Of a stretch of 64,000 nucleotides of DNA, positions 1 through 9,697 are shown one piece after another. The DNA is from Pseudomonas sp. sp1636 (lineage in GTDB: Bacteria > Pseudomonadota > Gammaproteobacteria > Pseudomonadales > Pseudomonadaceae). Each line of letters opens with the position of its first letter. Positions within the stretch are counted from its first letter, which is position 1. Where the stretch lies: NCBI RefSeq assembly GCF_030376615.1, contig NZ_JARRAB010000002.1, positions 248,001 through 312,000 of the forward strand, read 5' to 3'. The notes beneath the pieces are model-generated. The model did not search any database. It worked only from the letters and a program-made list of their open reading frames with translations, and had not been told where the DNA came from. The position numbers and the translations under genes are program-made.

Positions 1-1
1 T

Positions 2-1312
2 TTCTTGCCGCTGCTGATCGCATTGGCCGTGGTCTTGTTGCTGGAGCCTTTGGCCAGCTTGCAGCCAGGCTTCTGGTTGTCATTCGCTGCGGTGTTGTTG
101 CTGATCCTGATTTTCAGTGGCCGTCTGGGCGCCTGGTCGTGGTGGCGGACGCTGGGGCGAGCGCAGTGGGCGATGGCCGTCGGTTTGCTGCCACTGTTGC
201 TGGCATTGGGTTTGCCGGTCAGTGCCAGTGGGCCGCTGGCCAATCTGATCGCCGTGCCCTGGGTCGGTTTGGCGGTGGTGCCGTTGGCGCTGCTGGGCAC
301 CTTGCTCTTGCCGCTGCCTTGGCTGGGGCAGGCACTGTTATGGCTCGCGGGTGGTTTGCTCAAGCTGCTGTTTATAGTGCTGGCGCAGATTGCCGTCTGG
401 CTACCGGCCTGGTTGCCCGACACCTTACCGCTCTGGGCCTGGTTGCTGGTGACGCTGGGCGCTTTGTTGTTGCTGCTGCCGGCCGGTGTGCCATTGCGCA
501 GCCTGGGCTGGGTTTTGCTGCTGCCGCTGTTCTACACCGAGACAGAGCGACCGATCCATGGTCAGGCCGAGGTGTGGGTGCTGGACGTCGGTCAAGGCCT
601 GGCGGTCTTGCTGCGCACCCGCGAACATGCCCTGTTGTACGACGCCGGCCCGCGCTTCGGCGACTTCGATATGGGCGAGCGGGTGGTGCTGCCGTCACTG
701 CGCGCGCTGGGGGTGGCGCAACTGGATATGTTGCTGATCAGTCATGCCGACAATGATCACGCCGGCGGCGCACTGGCGATTCAGCGCGGTATGGCGCTCA
801 ATCGGGTGGTGAGCGGCGAGGCTGCAGTGCTGCCGGCGGTGCTCCAGGCCGAGGTCTGTGAGGCGGGGCGCAGCTGGCAATGGGATGGGGTGCGTTTCAC
901 TACCTGGCGCTGGGCGCAGGCAACGGATGGCAACCAGGCTTCCTGCGTGTTGCTGATCGAGGCCGCTGGCGAACGTCTGTTATTGACTGGCGATATCGAC
1001 AGCCGCGCCGAGCGCGCCCTGCTCGACAGTGGCCTGGATGTCCGCGCCGACTGGCTGCTGGCGCCACACCATGGCAGTCGCGGCTCGTCGTCGCAGCCCT
1101 TGCTGGATGCCGTGGCGCCGCGCGCGGCACTGATTTCCCGCGGCCAGCACAATGCTTTCGGCCACCCGCATGCCAGTGTGCTGGCGCGCTACGAGGCGTT
1201 GCCCGCGCGGCTCTATGACACGGTCGAACAGGGTGCTTTGCGTATTCGCCTAGGCACCTTCGCGCCAGCACAAGGGTTGCGGGCGCACGCACGCTTTTGG
1301 CGAGAAAAATGA
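2..1312 (+). CDS. comEC: ComEC/Rec2 DNA-uptake channel, C-terminal part (5' truncated)
   Basis: The reading frame is open from the window edge, so the N-terminal half (OB domain and first competence helices) lies outside. What remains starts with hydrophobic membrane segments (roughly residues 1-175 of the visible part). A metallo-beta-lactamase-like domain follows, with DVGQG, YDAGPRFGD, the HADNDHAGG metal-binding motif, LLTGD and APHHGS. This is the layout of ComEC, the inner-membrane channel that imports single-stranded DNA during transformation; the C-terminal domain is thought to degrade the second strand. As I remember it, Pseudomonas also has comEC directly before exbB, exbD and lpxK. 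Family assignment is firm; whether the strain is transformable cannot be judged here. Confidence 0.93.
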   Translation, partial: FLPLLIALAVVLLLEPLASLQPGFWLSFAAVLLLILIFSGRLGAWSWWRTLGRAQWAMAVGLLPLLLALGLPVSASGPLANLIAVPWVGLAVVPLALLGTLLLPLPWLGQALLWLAGGLLKLLFIVLAQIAVWLPAWLPDTLPLWAWLLVTLGALLLLLPAGVPLRSLGWVLLLPLFYTETERPIHGQAEVWVLDVGQGLAVLLRTREHALLYDAGPRFGDFDMGERVVLPSLRALGVAQLDMLLISHADNDHAGGALAIQRGMALNRVVSGEAAVLPAVLQAEVCEAGRSWQWDGVRFTTWRWAQATDGNQASCVLLIEAAGERLLLTGDIDSRAERALLDSGLDVRADWLLAPHHGSRGSSSQPLLDAVAPRAALISRGQHNAFGHPHASVLARYEALPARLYDTVEQGALRIRLGTFAPAQGLRAHARFWREK

Positions 1313-1384
1313 GAACCGCGGCGGTCGGCGCCATGCCACCCCTATGCTAGAGTGGCGCCACTTTTCCAAAGGGGATGTGCCACC

Positions 1385-2017
1385 GTGTGGGAACTGGTCA
1401 AAGCTGGCGGCTGGATGATGCTGCCGATCATGCTGTGCTCTATCGCTGCGGCCGGCATTATTGCCGAGCGTCTGTGGACGCTGCGGCCCAGCCGCATCAC
1501 ACCGCCGCACTTGCTCGGTCAGGTTTGGCGTTGGATCAAAGACAAAAAGCTGAATAACCAGAAGCTCAAGGAGCTGCGTGTCGGCTCGCCTTTGGGGCAG
1601 ATTCTGGCGGCCGGTCTGGCCAACTCCAAGCATGGTCGCGAGATCATGAAAGAGTGCATCGAAGAGGCGGCCGCGCGGGTTATCCACGATCTGGAGCGCT
1701 ACCTCAATGCCCTGGGTACCATTGCCGGTATCGCACCACTGCTCGGTTTGCTCGGTACCGTGCTGGGCATGATCGAAATCTTCAGCTCCTTCATGGGGGC
1801 GGGCATGGCCAATGCGCCGATGCTTGCAGCGGGCATTTCCAAGGCATTGATCACCACGGCGGCCGGTTTGATGGTGGCGATTCCGGCGCTGTTCTTTCAC
1901 CGTTACCTGCAGCGCCGGGTCGATGAGCTGGTGGTCGGTATGGAGCAGGAAGCGATCAAACTGGTGGAAGTGGTGCAGGGCGATCGCGACGTCGATTTGG
2001 GTGAGGGCAAGGCGTGA
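1385..2017 (+). CDS. exbB: ExbB/TolQ/MotA-family proton channel protein
   Basis: A 210-residue inner-membrane protein of the MotA/TolQ/ExbB proton-channel family. There is an N-terminal helix (GGWMMLPIMLCSIAAAGI), a cytoplasmic loop, and two C-terminal helices including the conserved GLLGTVLGMI stretch and the segment after ITTAAGL. With ExbD it would use the proton gradient to energise outer-membrane processes. The GTG start at 1385 was chosen because an AAGGGGA ribosome site lies just upstream and the family starts with (M)WELVKAGGWMM. The stop overlaps the exbD start by 4 nt, so the two are translationally coupled. No tonB lies beside it, so the actual partner is unknown; this locus type sits next to lpxK in Pseudomonas. 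Confidence 0.93.
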   Translation: MWELVKAGGWMMLPIMLCSIAAAGIIAERLWTLRPSRITPPHLLGQVWRWIKDKKLNNQKLKELRVGSPLGQILAAGLANSKHGREIMKECIEEAAARVIHDLERYLNALGTIAGIAPLLGLLGTVLGMIEIFSSFMGAGMANAPMLAAGISKALITTAAGLMVAIPALFFHRYLQRRVDELVVGMEQEAIKLVEVVQGDRDVDLGEGKA

Positions 2018-2442
2018 AATTCCGGCGCAAACCGCGGGAGAACGTCGAGATCAACCTGGCTTCGCTGATCGACGTGGTGTTCATCCTGCTCTTGTTTTTT
2101 GTGGTCACCACCACCTTCACCCGTGAGACTCAGCTCAAGGTCGATCTGCCCGAGGCGGCCAGTGGCACGCCGCCGGAGCAGACCGAACTGAAGCAGTTGG
2201 AGGTGCTGATCGCGGTCGACGGCAGTTATTCGCTGAATGGCAAGCAACTGCTGAAAAGTGACCTGAATAGCTTGATCGCGGCGCTGCAAAAGGAATCGGA
2301 GGGTGACAACAGCCTGCCGTTGACCATCAGTGCCGATGGCAAGACCCCCCATCAGGCAGTGATCACGGCCATGGATGCGGCAGGCAAGTTGGGCTTCGCC
2401 CATCTGCGCATCACCACGGTCGAGGTACAGGCCGCGCCTTGA
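2014..2442 (+). CDS. exbD: ExbD/TolR-family biopolymer transport protein
   Basis: A 142-residue protein with a short basic N-terminus, one transmembrane helix ([20 protein letters not shown]) carrying the conserved Asp of the ExbD/TolR family, and a periplasmic domain of about 100 residues. It pairs with the ExbB-like protein encoded immediately upstream; the GTG start lies inside the last codons of exbB (GTGA overlap). The Asp in the helix is the proton-responsive residue in this family. lpxK starts 13 bp downstream, so the pair is probably transcribed with lipid A and KDO genes. Confidence 0.93.
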   Translation: MKFRRKPRENVEINLASLIDVVFILLLFFVVTTTFTRETQLKVDLPEAASGTPPEQTELKQLEVLIAVDGSYSLNGKQLLKSDLNSLIAALQKESEGDNSLPLTISADGKTPHQAVITAMDAAGKLGFAHLRITTVEVQAAP

Positions 2443-2455
2443 GGGTCGTTTTTCC

Positions 2456-3460
2456 ATGAGCCTGTCCGAACGCCTGCTGGCTGCCTGGTACACGGGGCAT
2501 CCGGCGCTGACCCTGTTGCGTCCGTTCGAGTGCCTCTACCGGGCGGTGGTGCAGCGCAGACGCGCGCGTTTTCTCGCCGGTGCGGGCGAAATCTACCGCG
2601 CTCCGGTACCGGTCGTGGTGGTGGGCAATATCACCGTCGGCGGCACCGGTAAGACCCCGCTGATTCTCTGGCTGATCGAACATTGCCGCCAGCGTGGCCT
2701 CAGGGTCGGCGTGGTCAGCCGTGGCTACGGCGCCAAACCAACGCATTTGCCCTGGCGTGTGCAGGCCGAGCAAAGCCCCGGGATTGCTGGCGATGAGCCG
2801 CTGCTGATCGTTCAGCGCAGTGGTGTGCCCTTGATGATCGACCCCGATCGGGGGCGCGCGGTGGCTGCCTTGCTGGCCGCCGAGCCGCTGGATCTGATTC
2901 TGAGTGACGATGGCTTGCAGCATTACCGCCTGGCCCGTGACCTGGAGCTGGTGCTGATCGATGCGGCGCGCGGCTTGGGTAACGGGCGTTGCCTGCCCGC
3001 CGGGCCGTTGCGCGAACCGGCCGAGCGTCTGCTGAGCGTCGATGCGCTGCTCTACAACGGAGCCGATAACGATTCGCCGGAGGGTTACGCCTTCGGCTTG
3101 CGTCCTCGCGCGCTGGTCAACCTGCGCAGTGGCGAGCAGCACCCGCTGACGCATTTCTCGCCCCAACAGCAGCTGCATGCTGTCGCCGGTATCGGTAACC
3201 CGCGGCGTTTCTTCAATACGCTCGAAACGCTACACTGGCGGCCAATTGCGCATGCTTTTGTCGACCATGCGCAGTACAGCGTCGAACTGCTGAATTTCAG
3301 CCCGGCGTTGCCTGTGGTCATGACGGAAAAGGATGCAGTCAAATGTCGGGCTTTTGCCGCCGATGACTGGTGGTACCTGGTCGTGGATGCCGAGCCTTCG
3401 GCGGCCTTCATTGCTTGGTTCGATGGACAGTTGACCGCTTTGCTGCCTCCCGCTCGCTAA
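2456..3460 (+). CDS. lpxK: Tetraacyldisaccharide 4'-kinase LpxK
   Basis: A 334-residue kinase that phosphorylates the 4' position of the lipid A disaccharide at the inner face of the inner membrane. The P-loop [12 protein letters not shown] lies at residues 57-68 and is followed by [10 protein letters not shown] conserved [12 protein letters not shown] motif and a C-terminal [10 protein letters not shown] motif are also present; all are LpxK hallmarks. Start is the ATG at 2456, after a GAGGG-type ribosome site; an in-frame extension upstream would run back into exbD. It is followed by a Trm112-like gene and kdsB, so lipid A and KDO synthesis are grouped here. Confidence 0.95.
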   Translation: MSLSERLLAAWYTGHPALTLLRPFECLYRAVVQRRRARFLAGAGEIYRAPVPVVVVGNITVGGTGKTPLILWLIEHCRQRGLRVGVVSRGYGAKPTHLPWRVQAEQSPGIAGDEPLLIVQRSGVPLMIDPDRGRAVAALLAAEPLDLILSDDGLQHYRLARDLELVLIDAARGLGNGRCLPAGPLREPAERLLSVDALLYNGADNDSPEGYAFGLRPRALVNLRSGEQHPLTHFSPQQQLHAVAGIGNPRRFFNTLETLHWRPIAHAFVDHAQYSVELLNFSPALPVVMTEKDAVKCRAFAADDWWYLVVDAEPSAAFIAWFDGQLTALLPPAR

Positions 3461-3522
3461 ACCCGCAGGGTATCGCGAGCGTCGTCTCATTTATTGCCGC
3501 CGCTCTATAGCAAGGATCTCCC

Positions 3523-3708
3523 ATGGACCCGAAATTACTCGATATCTTGGCTTGCCCGCTGTGCAAGGGCCCGCTGAAACTTGCCGCTAATAAGTCTGAA
3601 TTGATCTGCAAGGCCGATGGCCTGGCTTTTCCGGTGCGCGACGGCATCCCGGTGATGCTGGAAAGCGAAGCCCGTAGCCTCAATGTCGACGAGCGTCTGG
3701 ACAAGTAA
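3523..3708 (+). CDS. ycaR: Trm112/YcaR family small protein
   Basis: A 61-residue protein of the UPF0434/Trm112 family. It begins [18 protein letters not shown] and ends with the conserved (L)[12 protein letters not shown] segment. Three cysteines (CPLC and ICK) form the family's partial zinc-ribbon-like core. Trm112 proteins activate methyltransferases in other organisms, but the role of the YcaR branch is not established. An AAGGAT ribosome site precedes the ATG. kdsB starts on the base after the TAA, the same neighbourhood (lpxK-ycaR-kdsB) as in enterobacteria. Confidence 0.93.
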   Translation: MDPKLLDILACPLCKGPLKLAANKSELICKADGLAFPVRDGIPVMLESEARSLNVDERLDK

Positions 3709-4473
3709 ATGAACAGCGCCTTTACCGTTGTGATTCCGGCGCGTTACGCCTCCAGCCGTCTGCCCGGCAAACCGCTGCAGGATATTGCCGGCAAACCGAT
3801 GATCCAGCATGTCTGGGAGCAGGCGTGTAAAAGCAGCGCCCGCCAGGTGGTGGTGGCGACCGACGATGCGCGCATCGTCGAGGCCTGCCGCCGCTTTGGT
3901 GCCGAAGTGCTGTTGACCCGCGTCGAGCACAACTCCGGCACCGATCGCCTGGCCGAAGTGGCTGCTGCGCTGGGGCTGGCACCCGACGCCATGGTGGTCA
4001 ATGTGCAGGGTGACGAGCCGCTGATTCCGCCGGCGATCATCGATCAAGTGGCGGCCAACCTGGCTGCCAATCCGCAGGCGGCTATCGCCACCCTGGCCGA
4101 GCCGATCGACGATGTGGCTGCGCTGTTCAATCCCAACGTGGTCAAGGTGGCGAGCGACCGCAATGGTCTGGCGCTGACCTTCAGTCGCGCACCTTTGCCC
4201 TGGGCACGTGACGCTTTTGCCGTCAGCCGCGAGCAGTTACCGGCGAATGTGCCCTACCGTCGGCATATCGGCATCTATGCTTACCGCGTGCAGTTTCTCC
4301 ACGATTTCGTCGCCTGGGGCCCTTGCTGGTTGGAGGACGCCGAGTGCCTGGAGCAGCTGCGCGCGCTCTGGCATGGCGTGCGCATCCATGTCGCCGATGC
4401 CCTGCAGGCGCCGCCGGCCGGGGTCGATACGGCGGAAGATCTAGCGCGCGTGCGCCGACTGCTGGAGGCCTGA
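3709..4473 (+). CDS. kdsB: 3-deoxy-manno-octulosonate cytidylyltransferase (CMP-KDO synthetase)
   Basis: A 254-residue enzyme that couples KDO to CTP, giving CMP-KDO for inner-core lipopolysaccharide. The nucleotide-binding start ([17 protein letters not shown], residues 7-23), [14 protein letters not shown] and the metal/sugar motif [10 protein letters not shown] (residues 97-106) are all present, and length is normal. The ATG directly abuts the stop of the Trm112-like gene without a clear ribosome site of its own, suggesting coupling. The stop overlaps the next start (TGATG). Confidence 0.96.
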   Translation: MNSAFTVVIPARYASSRLPGKPLQDIAGKPMIQHVWEQACKSSARQVVVATDDARIVEACRRFGAEVLLTRVEHNSGTDRLAEVAAALGLAPDAMVVNVQGDEPLIPPAIIDQVAANLAANPQAAIATLAEPIDDVAALFNPNVVKVASDRNGLALTFSRAPLPWARDAFAVSREQLPANVPYRRHIGIYAYRVQFLHDFVAWGPCWLEDAECLEQLRALWHGVRIHVADALQAPPAGVDTAEDLARVRRLLEA

Positions 4474-4937
4474 TGCGCGTCTTGTTTGTCTGCCTGGGCA
4501 ATATCTGCCGCTCGCCGACTGCCGAAGCGGTGCTGCGGCACAAGCTGCGTGAGTTGGGGCTGGAGGGGTGCATCGAAGTCGATTCCGCCGGTACCGGCGA
4601 CTGGCACGTCGGCAAGTCGCCGGACAGCCGCACCCGGCAGGCGGCGCAGCGGCGCGGCTATGATCTGTCCGCCCTGCGCGGGCGTCAGGTCTGCGCCAGC
4701 GATTTCAGTCGTTTCGACCTGATTCTGGCCATGGATAACAGCAACCTCGAGCACCTGCGGCGCTTGCGGCCAGGCAAGGCTACGGCCGAACTGGATCTGT
4801 TCCTGCGCCGCTATGAGCTGGCGCGAGATGAGGTGCCCGATCCCTATTACGGTGGCGAAGAAGGTTTCGAACAGGTGCTGGATCTGCTCGAGCAGGGCTG
4901 CGCTGCCTTGCTTCGCGAACTGCGAGGGCGGCTATGA
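4473..4937 (+). CDS. Low molecular weight protein tyrosine phosphatase
   Basis: A 154-residue phosphatase with the signature C-x5-R loop at the N-terminus (VCLGNICRS, Cys7 to Arg13) and the general-acid loop DPYYGG (Asp123), so the active site is complete. Family members remove phosphate from tyrosine, often on envelope-polysaccharide kinases; the substrate here is not known. The ATG at 4473 overlaps the kdsB stop by one base. A longer in-frame start exists but would read through kdsB coding sequence. The 3' end overlaps murB by 4 nt, continuing a tightly packed envelope operon. Confidence 0.94.
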   Translation: MRVLFVCLGNICRSPTAEAVLRHKLRELGLEGCIEVDSAGTGDWHVGKSPDSRTRQAAQRRGYDLSALRGRQVCASDFSRFDLILAMDNSNLEHLRRLRPGKATAELDLFLRRYELARDEVPDPYYGGEEGFEQVLDLLEQGCAALLRELRGRL

Positions 4938-5953
4938 GCCTTTGCGTTCAACCGCAGGTTTCGCTCAAGGCCTATAACAGCTTCGCCATAAATGTTACGG
5001 CGCGCTGGTTTGCCGAGGCACATGACGACGATCAGGTGCGTGAGGCGTTGGTTTATGCCGAGCAGCGGCAGTTGCCCCTGCTGCTGCTCGGTGGCGGCAG
5101 CAATATGCTGCTGACCGCCGATGTCGAGGCGCTGGTGCTGCGCATGGCCAGTCGCGGGGTTCGTGTGTTGCAGGACGACGGCGAGCGGGCGCTGATCGAG
5201 GCCGAGGCCGGCGAACCCTGGCACCCCTTTGTGCAGTGGACTCTGCAGCAGGGTCTGGTGGGTCTGGAAAACCTCAGTCTGATTCCCGGCACGGTCGGTG
5301 CCGCGCCGATGCAGAATATCGGCGCCTATGGTGTTGAGTTGCAAGACCGGTTCGCCGGCTTGACCGCCCTGGATCGTCGCAGCGGCGAATTACGCGAATT
5401 TTCTCTGGATGATTGTGCTTTCGCCTATCGCGACAGCCTGTTCAAGCGTGAGGCGGGGCGTTGGGTGATCTTGCGCGTGCGCTTTGCCCTGAGCCGAACG
5501 GCAGCGCTGCATCTGGACTATGGCCCGCTCCGCCAGCACCTGGCGGAGCGGGGCATAGCGGCGCCGACGGCGGTCGATGTCGGTCGCTCCATCTGTGCGA
5601 TTCGCCGCGAGAAATTGCCCGATCCGGCGCTGCTGGGCAATGCCGGCAGCTTTTTCAAGAACCCTTTGGTTTCGGTTGAGCTGGCGCAACGCCTAAGCGC
5701 CGAGCATGCCGACCTGGTGGCTTACCCGCAGGCCGATGGTCGGGTCAAGTTGGCCGCTGGCTGGCTGATCGAACGCGCCGGTTGGAAGGGCTTTCGTGAG
5801 GGCGATGCCGGGGTGCATCGGCTGCAGGCTTTGGTGTTGGTCAATTATGGCCAGGCCACCGGGCCGCAGTTGTTGGCGCTGGCGCAGCGCATCCAGGCGG
5901 ATATTTTCCAGCGTTTTGCGGTTGCCCTGGAAATCGAGCCTAACGTGCTGTAA
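4934..5953 (+). CDS. murB: UDP-N-acetylenolpyruvoylglucosamine reductase
   Basis: A 339-residue FAD- and NADPH-dependent enzyme that makes UDP-N-acetylmuramic acid for peptidoglycan. The FAD-binding motif LLGGGSNMLL, the PGTVGAAPMQNIGAYG segment, AFAYRDS and the catalytic serine in GSFFKNP (Ser239) are visible, and the C-terminal Glu lies in EIEPN. Its length and extra C-terminal region match the type I (E. coli-like) enzyme. It starts with an ATGA overlap to the phosphatase gene and ends before a strong bidirectional terminator shared with rne. Confidence 0.96.
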   Translation: MSLCVQPQVSLKAYNSFAINVTARWFAEAHDDDQVREALVYAEQRQLPLLLLGGGSNMLLTADVEALVLRMASRGVRVLQDDGERALIEAEAGEPWHPFVQWTLQQGLVGLENLSLIPGTVGAAPMQNIGAYGVELQDRFAGLTALDRRSGELREFSLDDCAFAYRDSLFKREAGRWVILRVRFALSRTAALHLDYGPLRQHLAERGIAAPTAVDVGRSICAIRREKLPDPALLGNAGSFFKNPLVSVELAQRLSAEHADLVAYPQADGRVKLAAGWLIERAGWKGFREGDAGVHRLQALVLVNYGQATGPQLLALAQRIQADIFQRFAVALEIEPNVL

Positions 5954-5997
5954 ACCGCGGACAGAGGCGAGTTGCACGGTTAGCGTGGCCAGAAGCA

Positions 5998-6030
5998 AGA
6001 AAAAGGGGATGCCGAAGCATCCCCTTTTTT
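5998..6030. terminator. Bidirectional intrinsic terminator between murB and rne
   Basis: A perfect 12-bp stem (AAAAGGGGATGC / GCATCCCCTTTT) with a CGAA tetraloop has a T run on the + strand side and an A run on the other. It can stop the murB operon (+) and rne (-), which converge here. Confidence 0.9.
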
Positions 6031-6046
6031 ATTGCGCTGAATAGTC

Positions 6047-9000
6047 TCAGGCGTGCGGCTTGTCCGCGTGCTCGTCCTGCTTCTGTTCGGTTTCGCTTTC
6101 TGCATCTGCATCTGCATCGGTTGCCGGCGTGCGCTCCGCTTCGCTGCTCTCAGCCACTGGTGCTTGGTTGGTTGCTTCAGTGGTTTCGCTGGCCGGCGCT
6201 GCAACCGTTGGTTCGGTTGCCGCTGGGCTGGCTTCTGCTAGCGCTTCGGTTTGGACGGCGGCAGCTTCGGCAGCTTCGCGAGCCAGACGCTCGGCCTCGC
6301 GTTGACGGCGACGCACTTCGCGCGGATCGTTCGGCGCGCGACCGCTGGTGCTCGGTACGATGCTTGCGGTTTCAGTGGTCTCTTCGCCCACTGTTTCGGC
6401 CGCTGTGGCTGTTGGTGCAGCCGGCTCGCTGGCAGCGCTGTCGGCGGCCACCTTGCTCTGCTCTTCTGGCGCAGGAGTGACTGCTGCTTCGGTGGCCTCG
6501 GGGGCGGTTTCGATGACCTGCGGCGCGCTGACTTCGGCAGGCGCGACCTCAGCCGTATCAGCCGGCTCGGTGCTAGCTTCGGCCAATTGTTCGACCACTG
6601 GCGGCTTTGGCTCTGCAGCAGGCTTAACTGGAGTTTCCTGAGCCGCTTGCTCGATCGCGGCGGGCTCTGGGTTGACCTGCTCTGCGTTCACTTCGGCGGC
6701 AACGGTTGCGGCAACGGCCAGAGGGGGAGTGCTGCCAGCCTTGTTTTCGCCGGCTTCCTCGGTGCCTTCGCTCAGGGTACCGCTGCCGTCGCTTTGGCGC
6801 TCGCGGCGATTGCTGCGACGACGCTGGCCGCGCGAACGGCGACGTGGACGCTCGCCTTCTACGCCTTCTGCCTCATCGTCTTGCTGCGGTTCTTCGTTGC
6901 TGAGTACTTCCGCGTCGATGATGGCCGCGGTTTCGGGGCGTGGTTGGCGCTCTTCTCGTGGTGCTCGCGGTTGGCGCGCAGGGCGCTCGGCACGCACTTC
7001 TTCGCTGCTGCCGCTGTCAGCGCTTGGCGGTGCATCGAGCGGCTCGCGCAGTTCGCGTGTTTGGCGCTCTTCGCGTGGCTTGCGCTCGCGGCGATTCTCC
7101 TGGCCTTCGCGTGGTGGGCGCGACTGGCGGACTTCCTGCGGCTCGCGAACTTCAACCGCTTCACGTGCTGGGCGTTCTTCACGCGGTTGCGCCTCTTCGC
7201 GTGCTACGCGCGGCTGGCGCTCTTCGCGAGGGGCTCGTTCTTCGCGCGGGGCACGCTCTTCACGTGGCTTGCGTTCTTCGTCGCGGCGGCCGCCGCGGCT
7301 GCGGTTCTGTTGGCGACCGCTGCGCCGTTCGTCGCTACGCTGGGGGCGTTCGCTGGTTTTCTTTTCGACTACCGCAGGTTTAACTTCTTCTTCCTTGCCG
7401 GCGAACAGACTGACCAGCGATTTCACCAGCCCTTTGAACAGGCCTGGCTGGCTGGCAACCGGCGGGCTGACTTCGGCCACGGGTGTCGGTGCCGGCGCTG
7501 GCGTCGGCGCGGTACGCTGCGGCGCGGCCTTGATCGCCGCTTCCTGGCGAACCAGGGTGCGGGTGGCGGCAGCCGGTTGCACTTCTTCCACTTCGGTGGC
7601 AGCCATTTCATAGCTGGACTGGGTGGATTGTGCTTCCGGGCTGTCGTCACGGATGCGCTGCACTTCGAAGTGCGGTGTTTCCAGGTGATCGTTCGGCAGG
7701 ATGACAATGCGTGCACGGCTGCGCAGTTCGATCTTGGTGATCGAGTTGCGTTTCTCGTTGAGCAGGAAGGCGGCAACCGGGATCGGCACCTGGGCGCGAA
7801 CCTCGGCGGTGCGATCCTTCAGGGCTTCTTCTTCGATCAGGCGCAAAATCGCCAGCGACAGCGATTCGACGTCGCGGATGATGCCTTGGCCGTTGCAGCG
7901 CGGGCAGACGATGCCGCTGCTTTCGCCAAGGGATGGACGCAGACGCTGGCGGGACATTTCCAGCAGGCCGAAGCGCGAGATGCGCCCGACTTGGACGCGG
8001 GCGCGGTCGGCTTCCAGGCTTTCGCGGACTTTCTCTTCCACGGCGCGCTGGTTCTTCGCCGGGGTCATGTCGATGAAGTCGATCACGATCAGGCCGCCGA
8101 TGTCGCGCAGACGCAGTTGGCGGGCGATTTCTTCGGCCGCTTCCAGGTTGGTCTGCAACGCGGTTTCTTCGATGTCGCTGCCTTTGGTCGCCCGCGCCGA
8201 GTTGATGTCGATGGACACCAGGGCTTCGGTCGGGTCGATCACGATGGAGCCGCCGGACGGTAGCTTCACTTCGCGCTGGAAGGCGGTTTCGATCTGGCTT
8301 TCGATCTGGAAGCGGTTGAACAGCGGCACGCTGTCTTCATACAGCTTGATCTTGCTGGCGTACTGCGGCATCACCTGGTTGATGAAACTCAGGGCTTCCT
8401 GCTGCGCTTCGATGCTGTCGACCAGTACTTCGCCGATGTCCTGGCGCAGGTAGTCGCGGATGGCGCGGATGATGACGTTGCTTTCCTGGTAGATCAGGAA
8501 GGGGGCCGCGCGATCCAGCGAAGCTTCTTTGATCGCGGTCCACAGTTGCAGCAGGTAGTCGAGATCCCACTGCATTTCTTCGCTGGAACGGCCGAGGCCG
8601 GCAGTGCGCACGATCAGGCCCATGTCGCTAGGGGCGACCAGGCCATTGAGGGCTTCGCGCAGCTCGTTGCGTTCTTCGCCTTCGATGCGCCGCGAGATAC
8701 CGCCGGCGCGCGGGTTGTTCGGCATCAGCACCAGGTAACGACCGGCCAGGCTGATAAAGGTGGTGAGGGCTGCGCCCTTGTTGCCGCGCTCCTCTTTTTC
8801 GACCTGAACGATGACTTCCTGGCCTTCCTTGAGCACGTCTTTGATGTTGACGCGACCCTCGGTGGCCTTGCTGAAGTACTCGCGGGAGATTTCTTTGAGC
8901 GGGAGAAAGCCGTGGCGCTCTGAACCGAAGTCGACAAACGCCGCCTCGAGGCTGGGTTCGACGCGAGTGATGCGGCCTTTATAGATGTTGGCCTTCTTCT

Positions 9001-9106
9001 GCTCGCGGGCGCCCGATTCTATGTCCAGGTCGTAGAGTTTTTGCCCATCTACCAGGGCGACACGCAACTCTTCGGGTTGAGTTGCGTTAATCAGCATTCT
9101 TTTCAT
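6047..9106 (-). CDS. rne: Ribonuclease E, degradosome scaffold
   Basis: A 1019-residue endoribonuclease. The N-terminal half has the [10 protein letters not shown] start, an S1 domain (about residues 35-120), the 5'-sensor/DNase-like region, the metal-binding aspartates in SIDINS and IDFIDM, and the Zn-link CPRCNGQG. The C-terminal half is low-complexity. It has an Arg-rich block of repeated (A)PREER units, a second Arg-rich block ([18 protein letters not shown]), a long Ala/Glu/Pro stretch and an NDPRE motif near the end. Repeats of this kind and NDPR motifs are described, from memory, as partner-binding sites in Pseudomonas RNase E. Start is the ATG at 9106, as in the family; an in-frame ATG 15 codons upstream is unlikely. 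The gene is monocistronic with a long leader. Confidence 0.96.
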   Translation of the reverse strand: MKRMLINATQPEELRVALVDGQKLYDLDIESGAREQKKANIYKGRITRVEPSLEAAFVDFGSERHGFLPLKEISREYFSKATEGRVNIKDVLKEGQEVIVQVEKEERGNKGAALTTFISLAGRYLVLMPNNPRAGGISRRIEGEERNELREALNGLVAPSDMGLIVRTAGLGRSSEEMQWDLDYLLQLWTAIKEASLDRAAPFLIYQESNVIIRAIRDYLRQDIGEVLVDSIEAQQEALSFINQVMPQYASKIKLYEDSVPLFNRFQIESQIETAFQREVKLPSGGSIVIDPTEALVSIDINSARATKGSDIEETALQTNLEAAEEIARQLRLRDIGGLIVIDFIDMTPAKNQRAVEEKVRESLEADRARVQVGRISRFGLLEMSRQRLRPSLGESSGIVCPRCNGQGIIRDVESLSLAILRLIEEEALKDRTAEVRAQVPIPVAAFLLNEKRNSITKIELRSRARIVILPNDHLETPHFEVQRIRDDSPEAQSTQSSYEMAATEVEEVQPAAATRTLVRQEAAIKAAPQRTAPTPAPAPTPVAEVSPPVASQPGLFKGLVKSLVSLFAGKEEEVKPAVVEKKTSERPQRSDERRSGRQQNRSRGGRRDEERKPREERAPREERAPREERQPRVAREEAQPREERPAREAVEVREPQEVRQSRPPREGQENRRERKPREERQTRELREPLDAPPSADSGSSEEVRAERPARQPRAPREERQPRPETAAIIDAEVLSNEEPQQDDEAEGVEGERPRRRSRGQRRRSNRRERQSDGSGTLSEGTEEAGENKAGSTPPLAVAATVAAEVNAEQVNPEPAAIEQAAQETPVKPAAEPKPPVVEQLAEASTEPADTAEVAPAEVSAPQVIETAPEATEAAVTPAPEEQSKVAADSAASEPAAPTATAAETVGEETTETASIVPSTSGRAPNDPREVRRRQREAERLAREAAEAAAVQTEALAEASPAATEPTVAAPASETTEATNQAPVAESSEAERTPATDADADAESETEQKQDEHADKPHA

Positions 9107-9622
9107 GTTGTACCGTCGGTTTCCGGTGCTGGCGGAAGCGGCGTTCGGCACACACGACTCTCAGGGTCGGTGTTAGGCGCGTCAGAAACGGTCGTAAATC
9201 GCTTCATTGTCAAGCGACAGTCAGCCAGTTGGGCTGGGTCGCGACGGACATCTCCTGCTCGCTGTTGTGACAGAAAGCGCTGGTCAGGAGGAGGAATCAA
9301 CTGTCGGTAGCGGACGAGGTGAAGCGTCTTCGATAAAGCTACTTGCTACGCAGACCGACGGTTGTACGTCTCCACCCTACACGTATCACTGAAAATCGAG
9401 TGCCGCGCGCATAAAATCCGCAGCGGGTTGGCATTTACCGCAAACGCCCAAAGGGGGCGGCTGCGCATCATGGCTTAAGGCTTTATTTCCGAGTTATCCG
9501 CGGCCTTTGCGGCTGTCTATCTCTGAATAACCCGTCGGACGGCCTTACGTCCCAAATGGATTGCGTCGGTTGGGGATGGCAGTTTTGGCGATCATCCGCA
9601 AACCGGACCGCTTTTGGCGGCG
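9107..9622 (-). promoter_or_regulatory. Long 5' leader of rne (untranslated)
   Basis: About 515 nt lie between the inferred rne transcription start and its ATG; no credible gene fits in either strand. Short hairpins are visible, for example GGACG/CGTCC at 9537-9552 and CCGC/GCGG near 9501-9515. In E. coli the rne leader is 361 nt and mediates autoregulation by RNase E cleavage; a similar role here is inferred from position and length only. The ribosome site before the rne ATG is weak. Confidence 0.55.
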
Positions 9623-9628
9623 TTCGCG

Positions 9629-9657
9629 ACTATAGCAGTAATGATTAAGTGCTTCAA
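9629..9657 (-). promoter_or_regulatory. Probable sigma-70 promoter of rne
   Basis: On the minus strand TTGAAG (9657-9652) is followed after 17 bp by TATAGT (9634-9629), with an expected start near 9622. It lies just upstream of, and diverges from, the AT-rich region (9640-9697) that must drive rluC. Confidence 0.6.
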
Positions 9658-9697
9658 TTTTATAAAATATGTCCATAAAAATTGTTATGATTGCGCG

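Noticed and set aside
6251..8263. A 670-codon open frame on the + strand opposite rne
   Set aside because: It is the antisense of the conserved RNase E coding sequence. Long antisense frames are expected in GC-rich, repetitive coding DNA; composition is odd (Phe/Arg/Leu-rich), and no ribosome site or homologous motif is seen.
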